From positions 72,941,345 to 73,005,344 of the forward strand of contig NC_087062.1 in NCBI RefSeq assembly GCF_963678635.1: a stretch of 64,000 nucleotides of DNA, written 5' to 3'. Source of the DNA: Symsagittifera roscoffensis (lineage: Eukaryota; Xenacoelomorpha; Acoela; Convolutidae). Each line of letters starts with the position of its first letter. Positions within the stretch are counted from its first letter, which is position 1. The notes under the pieces were generated by a model. That model did not search any database and was not told where the DNA came from. It saw only the letters and a program-made list of their open reading frames with translations. A program made the position numbers and the translations under genes. Shown piece by piece: positions 33,061 through 44,109 of the stretch.

Positions 33061-35040
33061 TAGAGAAGTGGGATTGTCCAAATTTTTTCTTTTGGTGTTT
33101 TTTTTTCGTTGTATACTGATTTATTTTGGGATTTTTGAATTTGTTTCAATAACTTGTGGAGTATGATCAGTTAGATTTTGATTTTTTTGTTCTTCGAGGT
33201 TAGAAAAGCTTGCATTGTTTTGGTTAAATTTCGAATCGATTGGTGATTCGTATTTTTTAAACTGAAGCATGTTCTTTGGAACTGTATTTTCTGTTTCACT
33301 TTCGTCATCTGTGGTTTCACATTGTATGTGATATAACTGTAATTCCGAGTTTTCTGTATTGTCAATAACGGGAGGTTCTGGTTGGGTTTCTTCTGTTGAT
33401 TGTACTTTTTTATTTTATACGGATTTTGTTGCACAGAACTCTTTGGTGTTGTTTATTTTTTTCAGAGTCGATCATTTATGAGAATTCTTGTGTGAATCTT
33501 TCCCAGTCTGATTTAACGAATATGGGTCGAGCTAAAAATCTTTTTTGAGCAGCTCCATTAAGTGTGGCTTGGTCTAGAGCTGTTCGTTTATGTATCCAAT
33601 TTTGATGGATTGGGGTTTTTACTAATTCTGGTCATGTATTAAAAAAAATTGCTGTGACTGCATTTAGATAACCTTCTACTGAGTATTCAGGTTCTGTTCC
33701 TGTGATTACCACGAGCGGATTGCTGATGACATTATTGATCCACCCATAAGCTTTGGATTCATGGTCTTTTGAATTAATTCTGCTGCGTTTGCTTTTTGTG
33801 AAAATTTGTAAGTTGAGTCAGTGTAATTTAATTTTGTTGTAATTAGTAAGGTAGTGGATTTTCATTTTGCTTTTGATTTGCTTGTAATTTTCTCTATTTG
33901 TAGAATTTTGTGATTGTAAACTATTATTCGATGATGCTGTTTTCTGTTTTTGAGGTAAGGGCTGTTTTGATTGACGTGTTTGTTCAGAGTGTGTATAAGG
34001 TTCGAAAAAGTCTGGTTGGTAAAAATGAACTGGTTGATCAAGATTCCAGTTTTGTGTTTCAAAAATTATTACTATCATCTTGTTGGTTTCGATTGAAATA
34101 ATCATCATCTTCTGAATAATGTGGTTGATTTCTTGTGAGTTGCTTGTTTGATATACTTTGTTTTGTTTGAAAAATGGGTAATTTTCACTACGATCGGTAA
34201 TAATTCGTTGTTGGACATTGAAAAAAAATTGAATAAAGGGTTTGTTCTGGTATCTGTTGGTTGTAGTTGTGTTCTTGTGATTGGTTTTGATTGCGTATGT
34301 TGAAGGTTTTTTTTGACTGCTTGTTTTGTTAATTGCAAAAAAATTATTATTGTGATTTGAAAATTTTTCCCGTTTTGAGGGCTTTTGCTTGTTTGATTGT
34401 CGTGTTTTCTATATGTTTGATAATCCATTTGTAAATATTTTGGGACAACAGAAGGTGTTACTGTTGATTGAATACTTGTCTCTCAAAATGGGATATTTTT
34501 AATGTGTGTTGTTCTAAGTGTAGGATGAATAGGAGAAACGCTTTGTTGTGTTCTTGTAGGTATGGTTTCAACTAATTCCTTGTTAAGGTGATGGGGTTTA
34601 AATAGCTTGCTGCGTAAGATTTTTTGTTCCATTAATGGTCTCTTATGTATGTATAAATGTTGAGTTTAAACTATTCCCTGTTTTTTCATTGAACAATGTG
34701 TTATAGTTGAGAGGTGTTGCATCATTAGTAAGTGGAGTGACTCTTAATAATAATGACTCTTACATAATCTGTATGTACAGAAATAGTGTTAATTGTTGCA
34801 CTTGAAATATCAGTTGTTACATTAATTTATAAATAATGAGATAATTCAGGGCTTCAATTATAACCTGTTTGGTCGGCTAATACAGTTTCATTATCGGAGG
34901 TTTTTGGTCTGAAATTTTTTCTTGATGGAAAATGAAATCTATTTTGTGAACAAAGTAATCTATTATGAACCATGCTAGTATTTGTTGTAAACCATGTTTT
35001 ACTTTCTGTGATCTTTCCTTATTAGTGAGGTTTCACAGGT
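33061..35040 (-). pseudogene. El2 gag (X2 copy)
   Basis: Minus frames 33,818-34,108 (Gln/Asn-rich, HSEQTRQSKQPLPQKQK) and 34,105-34,428 (TRTQLQPTDTRTNPL) cover the N-terminal half. The capsid-like part lies at about 33,740-33,480 and keeps words for WIHK/RTAL and SDWERFTQE in broken frames. The TGA at 34,854-34,856 matches that at 23,634-23,636 in X1. Confidence 0.55.
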
Positions 35041-36287
35041 TTTCACTTCTTGTCTCACAGTTGAGTGTCGAGATTTTTGAAGTGGTGATTCATTTTGCGT
35101 TTTTTGTCCTTCTAAAATGGTAATAAAATTATAAATAACTGAGAAAACATCGTTTGTAAAGGTTGAATATGCTCTTTGTGAAATATGAGTTTGTTAATTT
35201 TTTATATATACCGTGAAGCTTTTTGAGAATTATATTATGTTTGCTTTGGTTATATTATTATGTTTGCTTTGGTTGGGGTGGTAGAACTTCATTAGTAAAT
35301 ATTCCGTAAAAGGAAATGATATCACAAGTGCCTTTTCTATAGTGATCAAATTTTTGTCTTTTTTTTCTTAACTCGCGAGATTCCTGTTTGCATCGGCTTT
35401 TTCCTTCTTCGAATGAATTTGCAATTAACATGATAAATTGTACTTGTCCTCAAGCGGGATCACTTTGTGGATGGATAACAAAGGGGAGCATTGATTCATC
35501 ATCAAAAAATTATTTGTACTAAATCATTTTTTTATCTTATAACGGTTTATGTATAATTTTCCATGGGTCTTATTGGTTAATTCCAAGGATAAAATTGTAC
35601 CGGTTTTTGGATGCATGATTTTTTAATTCTGCATTTACCTTTTATTGATGATGATGACGTAGATTTTGGGTCGGAAAAAATTTTTTTTTGTCTATTTGGT
35701 TCTTTTTAGCTATTTAATCCTGTAGCATTTGAAGTTCTTGTATTGGTGTTGTGTCTCATTCTGAAACTGCGTTACGTGTTTCTGAAAATTTGTTTTTAAT
35801 ATTCCGTTTTTGTTTTGATATGATTGTTTTTTTTTTCGTTTTTGCCTTTTTGATCTTATATATCCTAAGTTTATTTAAGTGGAGTAATTACTAGATCAAA
35901 TCTTTTGTTTTTTATTAAACATTTTTTTAGTTTTGCTGGCTCACTGCCTAAATTATCACTTCGCATGAGATTTAAGACGATTGATGCAAAATTTGTGGGT
36001 TAGAGTGTTAGTTCTTAAACTTTTAGTTCTTACGGTTTTTTGCGGTTATTTTAGCTGTGTGTATAGATTGTAGAGAATGATGGGTTGGAGAAAGAGCATA
36101 TCAAATAATTAGAATAATTTTTACTTTATCGTAACTAAGTTTTACTGTAAGAAAAACTAACTTTTTCTTACCAAGGGGTTTGATTTGTGATCAAGGTTTA
36201 GGGAATAGTAAATCAATCCACAATGTTCAGGTATAATGAGAACACAAGTAGACCGTTAGATACTATTTTAGAACTCAGCTAGATGTT
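35041..36287. other. AT-rich non-coding segment of X2
   Basis: Counterpart of 24,001-25,100, with a duplicated word 'ttatattatgtttgctttggtt' (near 35,233 and 35,254) and a degraded form of the inverted repeat near 35,465. No gene seen. Confidence 0.35.
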
Positions 36288-36491
36288 TTAGCTTGAATCA
36301 TCTAAAGGGAAGGGCTCAAGTGAAGAATGAGTAACCGAAGTTCTTCTTTTGTTTATGTTTATTATAAAGGTTAGAGTTCTAAAAATTTCTATTAGCCCTT
36401 TGGATAAGGCTTGGAGAGCGTATTGACGTTTGAGGTCATTAGACACTTTCAAAATGAAGTGAGGAGAAAAAAAATTTTCTGATTGATCCAT
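36288..36491 (-). CDS. small ORF conserved between X1 and X2 (X2 copy)
   Basis: 67 codons, ATG start, ending SSLEPFPLDDSS. Compared with 25,101-25,310 it lacks two residues (SKGLIE against SKYPGLIE) and has several substitutions clustered near the N terminus (FFSPHFIL). The frame is preserved through the indels. Function unknown. Confidence 0.3.
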   Translation of the reverse strand: MDQSENFFSPHFILKVSNDLKRQYALQALSKGLIEIFRTLTFIININKRRTSVTHSSLEPFPLDDSS

Positions 36492-37462
36492 GGGGAGCCC
36501 TAATGATCAAATAATTTTTAAGAAAAAAATTTAAGTTAGGTTAAATTAAAAATCCAGATAAAAACTTGATGAGTTGTTTTCAGAGAAAGTGAATTTAGTA
36601 AAAAGCAAGGATAGGCCTTGATAAATTCCAAATTAAATGAGTTTGTACATGTCTTAGGCAATGAAGCGAGGAGGAAGAAAAGATGGTATCTTGAGAAGGT
36701 CTTTTTTTATATACTTAATACGATAAACGTTAAAATTTTTAGCTAAATAATTTTTGTTTGTTTTAATCAAAAATTTTTTTTTTTATTTTCAAAAGTTAAA
36801 ATTTCAATTTACTGCAGGTTTCTTAGATAAAAAAACTCTCGAATCTTTTTATCAGTCGTTATTTTTGTTACTCAATATTGCTATAAAGCAACCAGTAGGT
36901 GTTTGAAGAAGTATTCTTAAAATAGTTTTCATGTCAATACATGAAAACTTAATTTTACTGCATTGATGGTTCAAAACACATATTTCTTTGAGGTTTTCGT
37001 CTTACTTTCATGTAAAAGATATCTATCTTCAATCAAAAGCTTGTGTTTCTTGTATGGTTTGAAACATTGGCATAGATTTTTTAATAGAAACATAGATAGT
37101 TTTCTATTAAGTTGTTTATTACATCTAACACTTCGCAATTTTGCAATGGTCTTTTTCTAATTATAATTTGCTAAATATAAGTTAGATAAAGTCTTGTTCG
37201 AGACTTTTGGTCGCATCAGATGAGTTAAGAACTTGATTTGCACTCATAGAGTAGTTTCAGATAAGTTACACCGTCTGATCTTAATCTTATTCTTGTATCT
37301 CCTAGTCTCAATAGCTCTACTGTATACTGGTATTTATGAGTTAGTTCTTAGAGCTTGTCCAAAAAGAGAACAACTGTAGTCTAAGGTTTATTCAAATTGT
37401 TCTATTGCTGAAACTACAAGTAGTTTCAACATTTACAAATAAAAGTCAATAAGTGATGAAAA
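36492..37462. other. AT-rich conserved core of X2
   Basis: Counterpart of 25,311-26,279. The minus-strand Lys-rich frame seen in X1 is broken here. A plus frame at 36,963-37,160 is antisense to it and not credited. No gene recognised. Confidence 0.3.
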
Positions 37463-37720
37463 ATGATTGGTTGGTTAGTAAAACTTTATGGAGACAGTTT
37501 TATCAATACTATAATTAGGTTACAGTTGGTTCCCCAAACTTCATTTTTGTATTTTTGTTACGCTTTAACATTTCAAGCTGTTAGAACAAAAGAAACAATC
37601 ATAACAACTTGGTTTGAGCGAGAAAGTATACCGAAGGTCAATGAAAAGCATATAATATTTAGATCACTTCACCAAATAAAACGACTAGCTTTGAGTTTCG
37701 TCGATATTACGGATTTTTGA
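37463..37720 (+). CDS. 85-codon ORF conserved between X1 and X2 (X2 copy)
   Basis: Same start, same length and same hydrophobic centre as 26,280-26,537. Differences are V to E, D to E, Q to H, L to I and S to F at the end. No recognised family. The lack of indels over 258 bp stands out against the flanks. Confidence 0.35.
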   Translation: MIGWLVKLYGDSFINTIIRLQLVPQTSFLYFCYALTFQAVRTKETIITTWFERESIPKVNEKHIIFRSLHQIKRLALSFVDITDF

Positions 37721-40385
37721 CTTATGCTTTTTGACACCATAGAAAAGATTGCTAAAAAAAGTGTCAGACTGGGTAACCTATTATCATAACTAACCTCTAA
37801 AATTTATTGAAAGCCTTCATGTTTCATAATCGATACAATTTGAGTAAACCTAGATAAAATGTATCTTCTAAAAATATCTTTATCCAATTTTTTTTTCAAA
37901 AAATGCAAAAACAAATAAGATTACGGCAAATTTTTCTTAAGAAATTGCAAAAATGTCTCCGATAAAAAATATCATGAAAACAGACAAAGAGCACTTACTG
38001 AAATTGCTCCAAAAAGTATCAAATCATTATGGTGCTACGAACAGATCGCATAAAAAAATTTCAAAAAATTAAAGACCAATGCTTTTAACAAAAACCTTCA
38101 ATATCTACGTCTAAACATATCTGAGCGAAAATTGAACCAGCAATTTCACTGATAAACCAGCGCAAAAAAAAAGTTGTAAAAATCCTATAAGTGATATGTT
38201 TCTGAAAAACATAGTTAAGCAAAAACTAAACAGCAGTAATCATTTGTTCATGTTATCAACCTCCTAAAGTCATTAACTTCTCAAAAACCAAAATAATTTT
38301 TATGTTTCTGTAACATTTGACATCTCAAACCAAAAAAGCAAAAGTTAAATAACCTAAATACATCTTTATATGTTTTTTTGACAAAATTGTCCTAAATTGA
38401 AAAAAATTTGCATAAAATTCAAATAAAATCATTCTGACTATTTCCAGTTGTTCAACAATGTCGACCAACAACAGCGGTTCAAAGGTGCATTTATAATATT
38501 TACAAAAACTGCCTTAAAAATAGATCATTTATGTTTTTTAGGGTCTTTTTAGTTTGCTAATTTCGTCAATATCCAAGTCATTTTTTAATCAATCATTTTT
38601 TAAATTGTTTCTAAGGAGCCATTGATATCTATTCCTACCTCATCTTTGACAAGACTTCTTACGGCTGACTAATTAGAATCATCATCGTTTGATTTTGATT
38701 CTCAGAAAACTAAGCACGGCAGCTGGACTAATTACACACTAACGACTCTTCTGAGGCATATCACCTTAACAGGAAGTCCTAATTGACCCAGGACACAACA
38801 AACTTCTGGTTTAGAATAGCATCCCATGACCTATCTGCAGCCTAATTGAAACTGACATTTGTATTTTGACTGACTATTATACGAAGTGTTATCACCTTCG
38901 CGAGAAAAGATTTTAATTGAAACATTAACCAAAATAGAACTGTCTAGCATTTTTCAAGACTCAATGAATTATTTCAATCAAACTCTACTGATCCAGACTA
39001 AACAGTGACAATAAAAAAAACAATTAAATTAGCTTCTGACCTTAAAACTCTATCACTTGAGAATAATTATATGTTAGATTTTGAGTAAGTAGCTTAATCA
39101 CAACCATCTCGAAAAATTTTCAGAAACCGAATCTGAGAAAAATGACTAGTGCTTAATCATAATTGATAAAACATGAGCAATTAGTTTAGGGATCAAAATG
39201 ATGTATAGGCTACTAGATTAAAACGATCACGTTCCGAACAAGTATAGCAAAAACAAAAAGAGGAAAAAAAACAAACTCACAAAAAAATCATCAATCCTAT
39301 TAGTATTATATGTTGGTGGCGATCAGGGGGAGGGTGAATGGTTGGAGACCTCCATGTATTAAGGCAGGGAACAGAACATCCGGTCTCCAAGCTATGTATT
39401 AAGACAAAATGTAGACTTCATAATGTGTTAAGATGGGAATAAGTTTCGCAATGTTTTTGGATGGTAAGTTTCAGGTAGTAGGTTTTTTTGGCGCCCGAAT
39501 TTCCCATTGTTTAGGATAGTGTATAGGTTTTCCTAAGTATGGGGTTTTGAAAATCATTTTTTAAAGTTAGTTAATACGTTTTCCCAAGGTAATAAGATAG
39601 GGAATGGTAATGTTTTAGTGTGACGATAGAAGAATGGTTAGAGAAACAATTTTTTTTTTGGATTTTGTGTAGAAATGTTTAGTTTTTTCGCAAAAATTTC
39701 GGCGCCCGATATTTAATTAGTGAGCATCAGTATTACGTGTAGACTTTGCAATGAAGGTATAATTTTTTTTGGTTCATGATAAGATGTGGGAAACCCTAAC
39801 TTTTATCAACTAAGTTGCATATTTTTCGAAAACTTTGAAAACACAATAAAATTTAAATAAACTTGACCTAATAACTTTTTTATTAGATGATCTTAATTTC
39901 TAAAACAGTACTCTATTAACCTGAAACCATGCTGAAACCTAGCTAAAACGCAGCTAAATCTTCCGAACACTCGGTGAAATCCTCAAAATTTGAAAACTGT
40001 TACGAACAATTCATCAAACTAGACTCAGCATCTGTCCAGAACATGTCTTGTTTACGCTCTATATCTAATTTGCTACTAATTTTCTGCGCTAGATGATATC
40101 TATTTTGAAAACAACATCATTTCAAAAAATTAGTTGTAAAAAAAACTCCATGATTCGATTCTAACTCGGACTCTTGATATAGATCAACCATAATTAATTT
40201 AAAATGCACAAAATTAAAATCATTATATACATACCAAAATTTAAAAAAAGAAGTGCTAATTTACCACAAACAAGTTTTTACATGTTTTTTTATACAAAAC
40301 AGATTTGAAGGAAATTTCAATGTCAAGTTTCAAAAACTGCTTCTAATAAATTGAAGTTACTTTTCATATTCTTCAGTTCTAGTCC
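37721..40385. other. AT-rich non-coding segment of X2
   Basis: Counterpart of 26,538-29,067, including the GT-rich degenerate stretch at 39,310-39,620. About 180 bp at 40,140-40,340 has no clear match in X1. No gene seen. Confidence 0.35.
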
Positions 40386-40703
40386 TCAGTGAGCCTTGTT
40401 ATTTCTCAATACTACTTCTACAGCAGAGCCTTGTACTAGTTTCTCTTTGACAATACAAGTAAAACTAGAAATTAAACGCAGGTTTTTGGCTACTGCTTGG
40501 TGTCTACTTTCCTCCAACAGAACTGATTTTGCATGAAATTTATCACTAAAAAGACGCTTTAATGGAAAAGTTTCTTTGACAATACAAATGAAACTACCTT
40601 TTGAACGCAGATTTTGGTTACTGATTTGTCTACTTTCCTCAAACAGAACTGTTTGAATGATATTTGATAATAAACAAAACGCTTGGTTGGACCAATTAAC
40701 CAA
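40386..40703 (-). CDS. ORF with internal 39-residue repeat (X2 copy)
   Basis: 105 codons, TTG opening after an in-frame TGA. It has the two VLxEESR...NLR...CIVKE repeats as in X1 and a longer C-terminal end (VQGSAVEVVLRNNKAH). The absence of an ATG argues against a free-standing gene; an internal exon is possible. Not recognised. Confidence 0.3.
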   Translation of the reverse strand: MVNWSNQAFCLLSNIIQTVLFEESRQISNQNLRSKGSFICIVKETFPLKRLFSDKFHAKSVLLEESRHQAVAKNLRLISSFTCIVKEKLVQGSAVEVVLRNNKAH

Positions 40704-42780
40704 TCAGGTTCTTCTCCGACTCAGTTTCAAAAGAATTTTGACTTACAATTCTTTTTATAACTACTATTCATGTCCTAAAATCAAGAAAATTTTTCTTAAA
40801 AGTTCACAATTAATTGAAAAGAAATTCAACATTGTGTTTCTGTAAACTCAAAACCAACATGTTTTTGATTTTTGATTGATCTTTCATCTTTCAATTTGAT
40901 TGTTTTCCAATACAATTTGAATTACACTTTGCTCAAATATGAAATTTGGATAAAAAACTGTAGGATTTCATCGATTTTTCTGTAATGCAAAGAAGTTATA
41001 GCATTAAAAAATTCATTTATACTAGAGAAAAACTTCAAAACCAGATAACTGTAGAAATTTCCAGGTTCCCTTATATTTATGAAAAGTTTTCCTGTTGAGA
41101 GTTAGATTTTTATCACCCTGAAAACTTTAGCAAAAAACGTCTCGTTCTTTTTCAATAATATTGAAATTTTTTTCTAATATCATTGAAAAACAAAAGAAAA
41201 AAATTTTCATTCTCATCTGCTTAAATACATGGTACTCTATGAACGTCTTCAAAGACAACAAACTAGTAACCTATAAAATGAAAGCTAGGCGAAACGATTC
41301 AATTAGTCGATGTTCTATAAAAATCATGCACTTTCAAGAAAAAATTTTACCAAATACCTTTCCCCTCATTAGATCTTATTATGTACTTTCGTTGCAATTT
41401 CAACACAACTGGTTGATTGTAGGACTTCTACTACTTCAGTTATTACTCCAAAAAAAATTTTTGAATTGACTCCCATTGAGAGTTTCAGGACAATTTAAAC
41501 TCGGATGTGAACTTTCAATTTTGTTTGAACTTCTGTTTTCGTTGTTTGTTTTTGATGTTTTTTTTAGAAAAAATAATTTTTGATTGGTAACAGCAACTCA
41601 AAACACTTGCTCGGTGGGCGAAAACAACAAAATTTGTTGCGTGTCTCAAGTTAGGACTTTTTTAAGGGTTTTTCTTGCTTGAATTCTACCAAATTGTAGA
41701 TAGTTTAGTGAAAAAACTGGATCAATAGCCGAACATTTTTTCCCGTTGTTATGTTTACCTCAATGAAAATAGCCTTGAAACGTCCCAGTTTTCACATAAT
41801 TTTATTTAGTTCATCAAAAGTTAACAAGTTTCGTGTAACTGACACAAGTAGCAAAACTGGATGGTTTTATGTTGATGTTTTCCTTAAGCTGTAACTTTTA
41901 ATCTGAATTGAAGAGAAGTGATATCGAAAACTATGAAAGTATATAAAATTTCTTTTAATTTTGTCAAAAACTTCAAACTAGGTCATTTTTGTTTTCTGCT
42001 TGATCTACCATCTTCCAATTGAATCAATTTTGAACAAAAATTTTTGTCAAAACTTAAGTTTTACATGTTAAACTGTATCATTTTAACAATCTTTTACTAC
42101 TCCGAAACAAAGTTTGAACAGAAACACCATTTTTCTTGCAGTGAAGGAATTTCTCATCCAGATCACTCTATTTTCTTGTCTTATCCCTAAGTTTCTAAAT
42201 TTGAAGTGAATATCTAGTTCATACTTAAGTTAACTTATCTTGAAAGTGTTCAATGTTCAAAACAATTAACTAAATTATCAACTTCACTCAGTCAATTACC
42301 AAACATTGAGCAAACAATTATTTTTTTTGATACATCAATTACACTGATTGAAATAGCGCTACTCGATGATTACAATCAAAGCACTTTAAAATAGAAAAGT
42401 TTTGAAATGATAGCTAAAAAAAAATTCAATTAGTCAAAGATTTTTTAATAAAACATTTATTTTTTTACAAAATTTTAACAAACACATCGCTACTCATTAG
42501 CTTATAGTATGCCTTCTTTACTGCAAATTTACCTCAACTGAATTCTACCATTGAGGTATTACTGTAGATTAAAAGATTTGGATCAACTTCCATTGAGAAT
42601 TTCAAGAAGATTTCAACACGATTTTGTTGCTGATCTTTTCATCAATCAGAACCTTTAAACAAAAACAACGATATCAAAAATATATAGTTTTCAAGATTCT
42701 TTTAGACTCAGTAAAAACTATAATAGTACTTTGTTTTATGTTTGATTTTGTAATTTTTTAAATGTTTTTTTTTTCGTGGA
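40704..42780. other. AT-rich non-coding segment of X2
   Basis: No convincing gene. The plus frame 41,161-41,469 (102 codons, Lys-rich start, hydrophobic end) is partly shared with 30,015-30,203. From 41,165 onward a third copy exists at 44,110-45,592. The block 42,000-43,117 is missing from X1. Confidence 0.35.
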
Positions 42781-43130
42781 GTGTGTTTGGAGACTGCTGA
42801 ACGTGCATGCAACAACCTTGTGAAATTTGAAGATATTTTCGGCAACAAAAGTAAACCGGAAAAGAGTGCTTTTTTTGATATGAACCTTCAGTTCCTAGCT
42901 GCTTCTGTATAAAAACAACAAATCGATCACTTTAAAACGCCACAGGGCTTACAGTGTCTTGATGCTTGTGAGCGTGTGTACTCTCTGCCATACAGGATAT
43001 CCAACTCTTTCATTTCTATTCAGTAACAGAAGTTTTATCATTAAAGCAAAAACTTGAGAACAAATGAGAGATTAAGAAAGTCCCAAAATTTTAAGTACGA
43101 GAGATACACTAATTTTCATTAGTTCCAAAA
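42781..43130 (+). promoter_or_regulatory. candidate TATA promoter block, copy 1
   Basis: 'tgtataaaaac' places a TATAAAA box at 42,908-42,914, followed by 'cgatcacttt' and 'acttgtgag'-type words and 'ttctattcagtaac'. The block recurs at 45,240-45,592 with the TATA box in the same relative place. Immediately upstream an open frame (AERACNNLVKFED ... QFLAASV) runs into the TATA box in both copies. It could be an LTR promoter, or the end of an exon that happens to read TATAAAA. Confidence 0.35.
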
Positions 43131-43191
43131 AAATAAACAAAAAAATTAATAATTATGATCAATTGTCTCGCAACGTGAAGATACCTCAAAT

Positions 43192-43566
43192 GTGTTTTTA
43201 TCCCTTTTGGTGCAACTGAAAAAAACAACCAATCAGAATGAAGCTTTACTTATCGCGGATCTTTTAAAGATTTTGATAACAACTAAACAAAATCGGGTTT
43301 CACTTATCATAGACTTTTCAAAAGTTTTGATATCAACCAATCACAATCAACCTCAATATATCAAAGAATTTTTAGATAATTTCATGCCAAGCAATCAGAA
43401 ACAAGCTTTTCTTATCATTGATTTTTCAAAAGTTGTGTTATCAACCAATCAGAATCAAGCAGTAATAAAGTTTGATGCGAGGGGATTTCAACGAACATTA
43501 TATGACGCAAGTACCCATCACAAAGAACCAACTTGGAGAAATGCAAATGATGGGGAAATTGTCTGA
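43192..43566 (+). CDS. ORF with 18-residue tandem repeats
   Basis: 124 codons without a strong start. Residues about 14-90 are four repeats of 18 residues, beginning NQN or similar and continuing as in ALLIADLLKILITT, VSLIIDFSKVLIST and AFLIIDFSKVVLST. The DNA unit is exactly 54 bp. After the fourth repeat (NQNQA) the frame continues as a non-repetitive basic tail (FDARGFQRTLYDAS). The X1 copy at 30,858-31,012 has a 2-bp insertion that breaks the frame. An alpha-helical repeat is likely from the pattern. No family recognised. Confidence 0.4.
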   Translation: MFLSLLVQLKKTTNQNEALLIADLLKILITTKQNRVSLIIDFSKVLISTNHNQPQYIKEFLDNFMPSNQKQAFLIIDFSKVVLSTNQNQAVIKFDARGFQRTLYDASTHHKEPTWRNANDGEIV

Positions 43567-43711
43567 CAATGTGGGAATGAACTACCCCGCCAGTCCTGAC
43601 TCTATATATCGGGCTCAACCAGTCGTTGACTTCGTCTTTCTTTGGGAGGAAGTAGGATTAGCCAAAAAACGCATCTCAGTTGACAAGATGGAGGATTCTC
43701 AGGAGCAATGA
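43472..43711 (+). CDS. unrecognised ORF in a GC-richer single-copy patch
   Basis: 79 codons, ATG, reading RGDFNEHYMTQVPITKNQ and later VVDFVFLWEEVGLAKKR. It overlaps the end of the repeat ORF in another frame. The 43,385-43,800 patch is visibly less AT-rich than both sides and has no second copy in the window. About 100 bp further on is an intron-like stretch (43,817-43,891, GTAAGT to TTATTAG). It could be an exon of a broken gene; function unknown. Confidence 0.3.
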   Translation: MMRGDFNEHYMTQVPITKNQLGEMQMMGKLSDNVGMNYPASPDSIYRAQPVVDFVFLWEEVGLAKKRISVDKMEDSQEQ

Positions 43712-44109
43712 CGTCTCCAGCTCCACAATAACCATTACAAATTCGTCCAGCTCTGCATTCTATAGAAAATCTCTAGAAATTTTCTGCTGCTCGACAGCTC
43801 TTTTATGGACTATTTTGTAAGTAATTGATGTTTATTTTTTATTTTGTTATTTGTATATAACTAAATTCTTCTTTTTCTTTTTAATTATTAGAATAGATGA
43901 GAAGTTCAGAGGAAATTTTTGAAAAACAATTAGGAGACAACTTTTTTTAGTGCTCAAATCTTGCAGAAGAAAAAAACTTGACTAAATTTCGCAAACTTAC
44001 AAGAAGAAAAAACAATAGAAAGACTGTAAACAAGTGAAAAACACCTGATGCTTTTTTGCATCTTGTCAGAAAAGACGAACAATTTTCGCTCATTTTTTCT
44101 TTCATTCGT
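43712..44109. other. no gene recognised
   Basis: AT-rich. It contains the intron-like stretch 43,817-43,891 with a GTAAGT donor and a pyrimidine-rich tract ending TTAG. Nothing else is supported. Confidence 0.3.

Larger units (their letters stand above)
31019..43380. repeat. large duplication unit X2 (about 12.4 kb)
   Basis: Second copy of the X segment, starting within El2 gag at 31,019 and ending near 43,380 within the 54-bp repeats. It is longer than X1 mainly because it retains a 1.12-kb block containing a TATA-type promoter candidate. Confidence 0.85.

Noticed and set aside
13164-43380. CRISPR-like or satellite array
   Set aside because: The repeats are kilobase-scale retroelement duplications or minisatellites without repeat-spacer architecture.
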